Shown: one piece after another, positions 14,658-16,818 of the stretch | Numbering within the stretch: position 1 is the first letter of the stretch | Layout: every line of letters starts with the position of its first letter | Origin: JANOYJ01 sp031373225 | GTDB taxonomy: Bacteria > Pseudomonadota > Alphaproteobacteria > Rhizobiales > Rhizobiaceae | DNA length: 16,818 bases | Assembly (NCBI GenBank): GCA_031373225.1 | Contig: JANMMM010000298.1 | Coordinates: forward strand, 1-16,818 | Direction: 5' to 3' | The notes under the pieces: generated by a model | The model's database searches: none | The model's input: the letters and a program-made list of their open reading frames with translations, nothing else | What the model was told of the DNA's origin: nothing | Program-made: the position numbers and the translations under genes

Positions 14658-14663
14658 CTCCTC
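14658..14663 (-). promoter_or_regulatory. Ribosome binding site for the GTG-started SLOG-HTH gene
   Basis: GAGGAG on the minus strand, 6 bases before GTG 14651. The strong match supports the non-ATG start. Confidence 0.65.
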
Positions 14664-14816
14664 GTTCTGGTGATTGTCAGCGCCCGCACGCTTGCCGCCT
14701 TGCCCGCGCCCAGCAGAAGTTCAGTGATGGCTCTTTCGAGGAATAGTCGAGATTGCCTTGCACTATCCAATGCATTGCGGCGAAGCAATTGCGAAGCACC
14801 GAAGCTGTTGTCTTTC

Positions 14817-15242
14817 CTATTCAATCTTTGGAAAAGGTTCATAATATTTCAGATCGCCGCTGGTGATATCGATGTAAGGTGTGCCTGCGACCGGTACCTT
14901 GAAGTCGCCGTGCGCCGCTTTGGCCGCGATGTCGTAGGCGTAGTATAGAGGTATGGCCAAGGCCGCCATGAAAAAAGCTGCCATGCAAATCGTTACTAGC
15001 AAATGACGGCCCTCATAGACCGCATGTAACCAATGTGCGAGACTTATAATTGCCAACACATAGTAAAGCACAAGCGCGACGCCACTGTGTTGTATCAGAA
15101 AACTCAAGTCGAGCGACATGTGAGCATAACGCTCAACTGCATGCAGGGCACCCTCGAAGGTCACGTATACGCCGAAGAAGGGAGGAAGAATGTTCAGAAC
15201 TGATACCTGCTTTCTCGGCTTTTCTTGAAAAAGATGCGCCAT
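14817..15242 (-). CDS. Small multi-pass membrane protein, unknown function
   Basis: Not recognised. The 141-residue product shows two clear membrane helices (about 50-72, LIQHSGVALVLYYVLAIISLAHW, and 81-104) and a weaker hydrophobic segment at 17-33, joined by short charged loops (VYEGRH). The C-terminal ~35 residues are soluble (KVPVAGTPYIDITSGDLKYYEPFPKIE). ATG 15242 has GGGAGG 5 bases upstream, a strong site, so this is probably a real gene. Its stop is 165 bases before the SLOG-HTH start on the same strand; nothing is evident in that gap. The 236 bases between this gene and the divergent pccB hold no other feature I can support. Confidence 0.65.
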   Translation of the reverse strand: MAHLFQEKPRKQVSVLNILPPFFGVYVTFEGALHAVERYAHMSLDLSFLIQHSGVALVLYYVLAIISLAHWLHAVYEGRHLLVTICMAAFFMAALAIPLYYAYDIAAKAAHGDFKVPVAGTPYIDITSGDLKYYEPFPKIE

Positions 15243-15478
15243 CCAAGCCTCCCTGTGTTATTGTGGTGCCGGGCGTTCTTTAGTCTGCCGCGCACGATTC
15301 TTCATAGCACGGCCAGCACTAAGTTGTTAGTTTCGGCGCCCCCGGTAAACTTCTCGAACGGTGACGAGTAAGCTAGCTTGTGTCTGCAATTGCGAGTTCG
15401 AACATAAATTTCAAGTCTTTGAAGTTCCCCATCATTTGCGCTAGCCTTCGGCAAAACCAGAATCTGCGGGGGAAGCGC

Positions 15479-16818
15479 ATGCACACCAACCTCAACGAAC
15501 TCGACTCCCGCCGCGCCCAGGCCCGCCTCGGCGGGGGCCAATCCCGCATTGACGCGCAGCATGCGCGGGGCAAGCTCACGGCGCGGGAGCGGGTCGAGCT
15601 TCTGCTCGATGAGGGCTCGTTCGAGGAATATGACATGTTCGTCACGCACCGGGCGGTGGATTTCGGCATGGCGGAGACGAAGGTGCCGGGCGATGGGGTG
15701 GTGATCGGCTGGGGCACGGTGAACGGGCGGATGGTCTATGTGTTCAGCCAGGATTTCACTGTGTTTGGCGGCTCGCTGTCGGAGACGCATGCCGCCAAGA
15801 TCTGCAAGATCATGGACATGGCGATGAAGAACGGCGCGCCGGTGATTGGCATTAATGATTCCGGCGGCGCGCGGATTCAGGAGGGGGTGGCTTCGCTCGG
15901 CGGCTATGCGGATGTGTTCCAGAAGAATGTGCTGGCGTCCGGCGTCGTGCCGCAGATTTCGATGATTATGGGGCCGTGCGCGGGCGGGGCGGTCTATTCG
16001 CCGGCCATGACTGATTTCATCTTCATGGTGCGGGACACGAGCTATATGTTCGTCACCGGGCCGGACGTGGTGAAGACCGTGACCAATGAAATCGTCACCG
16101 CCGAGGAGCTGGGCGGGGCGAAGACGCACACGGCGAAAAGCTCGGTGGCGGACGGGGCGTTTGACAATGATGTCGAGGCCTTGGCGGCGCTCAGGCGGCT
16201 GATCGATTTCCTGCCGCTCAACAACCGCGAAAAGCCGCCGGTGCGCCCGTTCTTCGATGATCCGGCGCGGGTGGATGTGGCGCTCGACACGCTCATTCCA
16301 GAAAATCCGAACAAGCCCTATGACATGCATGAGCTGATCGGCAAAATCGCCGATGAGGGCGATCATTTCGAAATCCAGCGTGATTTTGCCAGGAACATCA
16401 TCACGACTTTCATCCGCATCGAAGGCTCCACCGTCGGCGTTGTCGCCAACCAGCCGACGGTTCTGGCCGGGTGTCTCGACATTAACGCCTCGCGCAAGGC
16501 CGCCCGCTTCGTGCGCTTCTGCGATGCGTTCAACATCCCGATCCTGACGCTGGTTGATGTGCCGGGCTTCCTGCCGGGAACATCACAGGAGTTCGGCGGC
16601 ATCATCAAGCACGGGGCGAAGCTCCTGTACGCGTTCGCCGAGGCGACGGTGCCCAAGGTGACGCTGATCACGCGCAAGGCGTACGGCGGCGCCTACGACG
16701 TCATGTCGAGCAAGCACATCCGGGCGGACTTCAACTTCGCGTGGCCGACCGCGGAGATCGCCGTGATGGGGCCCGAAGGCGCCGTCAACATCGTGTACAA
16801 GCGCGAGCTCGAGAAGGC
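15479..16818 (+). CDS. pccB: Propionyl-CoA carboxylase beta subunit PccB (cut by right edge)
   Basis: Carboxyltransferase subunit of biotin-dependent propionyl-CoA carboxylase, which makes methylmalonyl-CoA from propionyl-CoA. The frame is open from ATG 15479 to the window end, 446 codons of about 510. GGGGGA lies 5 bases upstream. Visible in order: RRAQARLGGGQSRIDAQHARGKLTARER (residues 11-38), FVFSQDFTVFGGSLSE-type motif, NDSGGARIQEGVASLGGY (first oxyanion region), SMIMGPCAGGAVYSPAMTDF, LPLNNREKPPV, NQPTVLAGCLD, VDVPGFLPGTSQE and KAYGGAYDVM (second oxyanion region). These match alphaproteobacterial PccB, as opposed to acetyl-CoA carboxylase AccD. From 16586 on, codon use changes sharply and the protein ends with GPEGAVNIVYKRELEK rather than the usual alphaproteobacterial version. 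The alpha subunit gene is not in the window. Confidence 0.93.
   Translation, partial: MHTNLNELDSRRAQARLGGGQSRIDAQHARGKLTARERVELLLDEGSFEEYDMFVTHRAVDFGMAETKVPGDGVVIGWGTVNGRMVYVFSQDFTVFGGSLSETHAAKICKIMDMAMKNGAPVIGINDSGGARIQEGVASLGGYADVFQKNVLASGVVPQISMIMGPCAGGAVYSPAMTDFIFMVRDTSYMFVTGPDVVKTVTNEIVTAEELGGAKTHTAKSSVADGAFDNDVEALAALRRLIDFLPLNNREKPPVRPFFDDPARVDVALDTLIPENPNKPYDMHELIGKIADEGDHFEIQRDFARNIITTFIRIEGSTVGVVANQPTVLAGCLDINASRKAARFVRFCDAFNIPILTLVDVPGFLPGTSQEFGGIIKHGAKLLYAFAEATVPKVTLITRKAYGGAYDVMSSKHIRADFNFAWPTAEIAVMGPEGAVNIVYKRELEK

Noticed and set aside
14648..14842. 64-codon minus-strand frame between the small membrane gene and the SLOG-HTH gene
   Set aside because: It overlaps both neighbours' ends, has no RBS and no recognisable motif.
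15302..16366. Long minus-strand open frame (354 codons) opposite pccB
   Set aside because: It is antisense to a clear PccB frame; its His/Arg/Pro-rich composition is that of a GC-rich shadow frame.

Overview
The window looks like a chromosomal piece of an alphaproteobacterium of the Hyphomicrobiales (Rhizobiales) type. The strongest evidence is an almost complete cluster for the very-long-chain fatty acid of lipid A (acpXL, two ketoacyl-ACP synthase genes, a zinc-type dehydrogenase, lpxXL), which is characteristic of rhizobia and Brucella relatives. The P. denitrificans-type cobC-cobD pair and an alphaproteobacterial pccB agree. Most of the window is GC-rich with G/C-ending codons; one gene near 13.1-13.7 kb is clearly AT-rich.

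Layout. 1-1422 (+): end of cobC (cut by the window edge) overlapping cobD, both for late cobalamin synthesis. 1489-1917 (+): small exported L,D-transpeptidase, convergent with 1907-2998 (-), a degenerate relative of mannose-1-phosphate guanylyltransferase. In front of the latter is a perfect AT-rich palindrome over a plausible promoter. 3105-7871 (-): one tight operon, transcribed acpXL > fabF2XL > fabF1XL > adh2XL > lpxXL. It makes a 27-OH-C28-like chain on AcpXL and transfers it to lipid A. The dehydratase gene fabZXL, normally after acpXL, is absent, and FabF2XL has no active-site cysteine. 8075-11051 (+): succinate-semialdehyde dehydrogenase, a small membrane-anchored protein and an aldose 1-epimerase, probably co-transcribed. 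11166-11957 (+): LuxR-type regulator with an altered ligand pocket, preceded by an 18-bp perfect palindrome. 11983-12612 (+): short-chain dehydrogenase remnant without its NAD(P)-binding N-terminus.

12.6-15.5 kb is the accessory part. It starts with two REP-like units forming a 31-bp perfect inverted repeat. Three minus-strand genes follow: a small multi-pass membrane protein, a SLOG-like nucleotide-binding domain fused to an antitoxin-type helix-turn-helix, and an AT-rich single-pass coiled-coil protein. The SLOG-HTH fusion, flanked by two membrane proteins and lacking any visible toxin, is the best candidate for an undescribed system; its function is inference only.

15479-end (+): pccB (propionyl-CoA carboxylase beta subunit), cut by the right edge. 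Its last ~230 bases switch abruptly to almost exclusively G/C-ending codons, suggesting recombination or a chimeric contig end.
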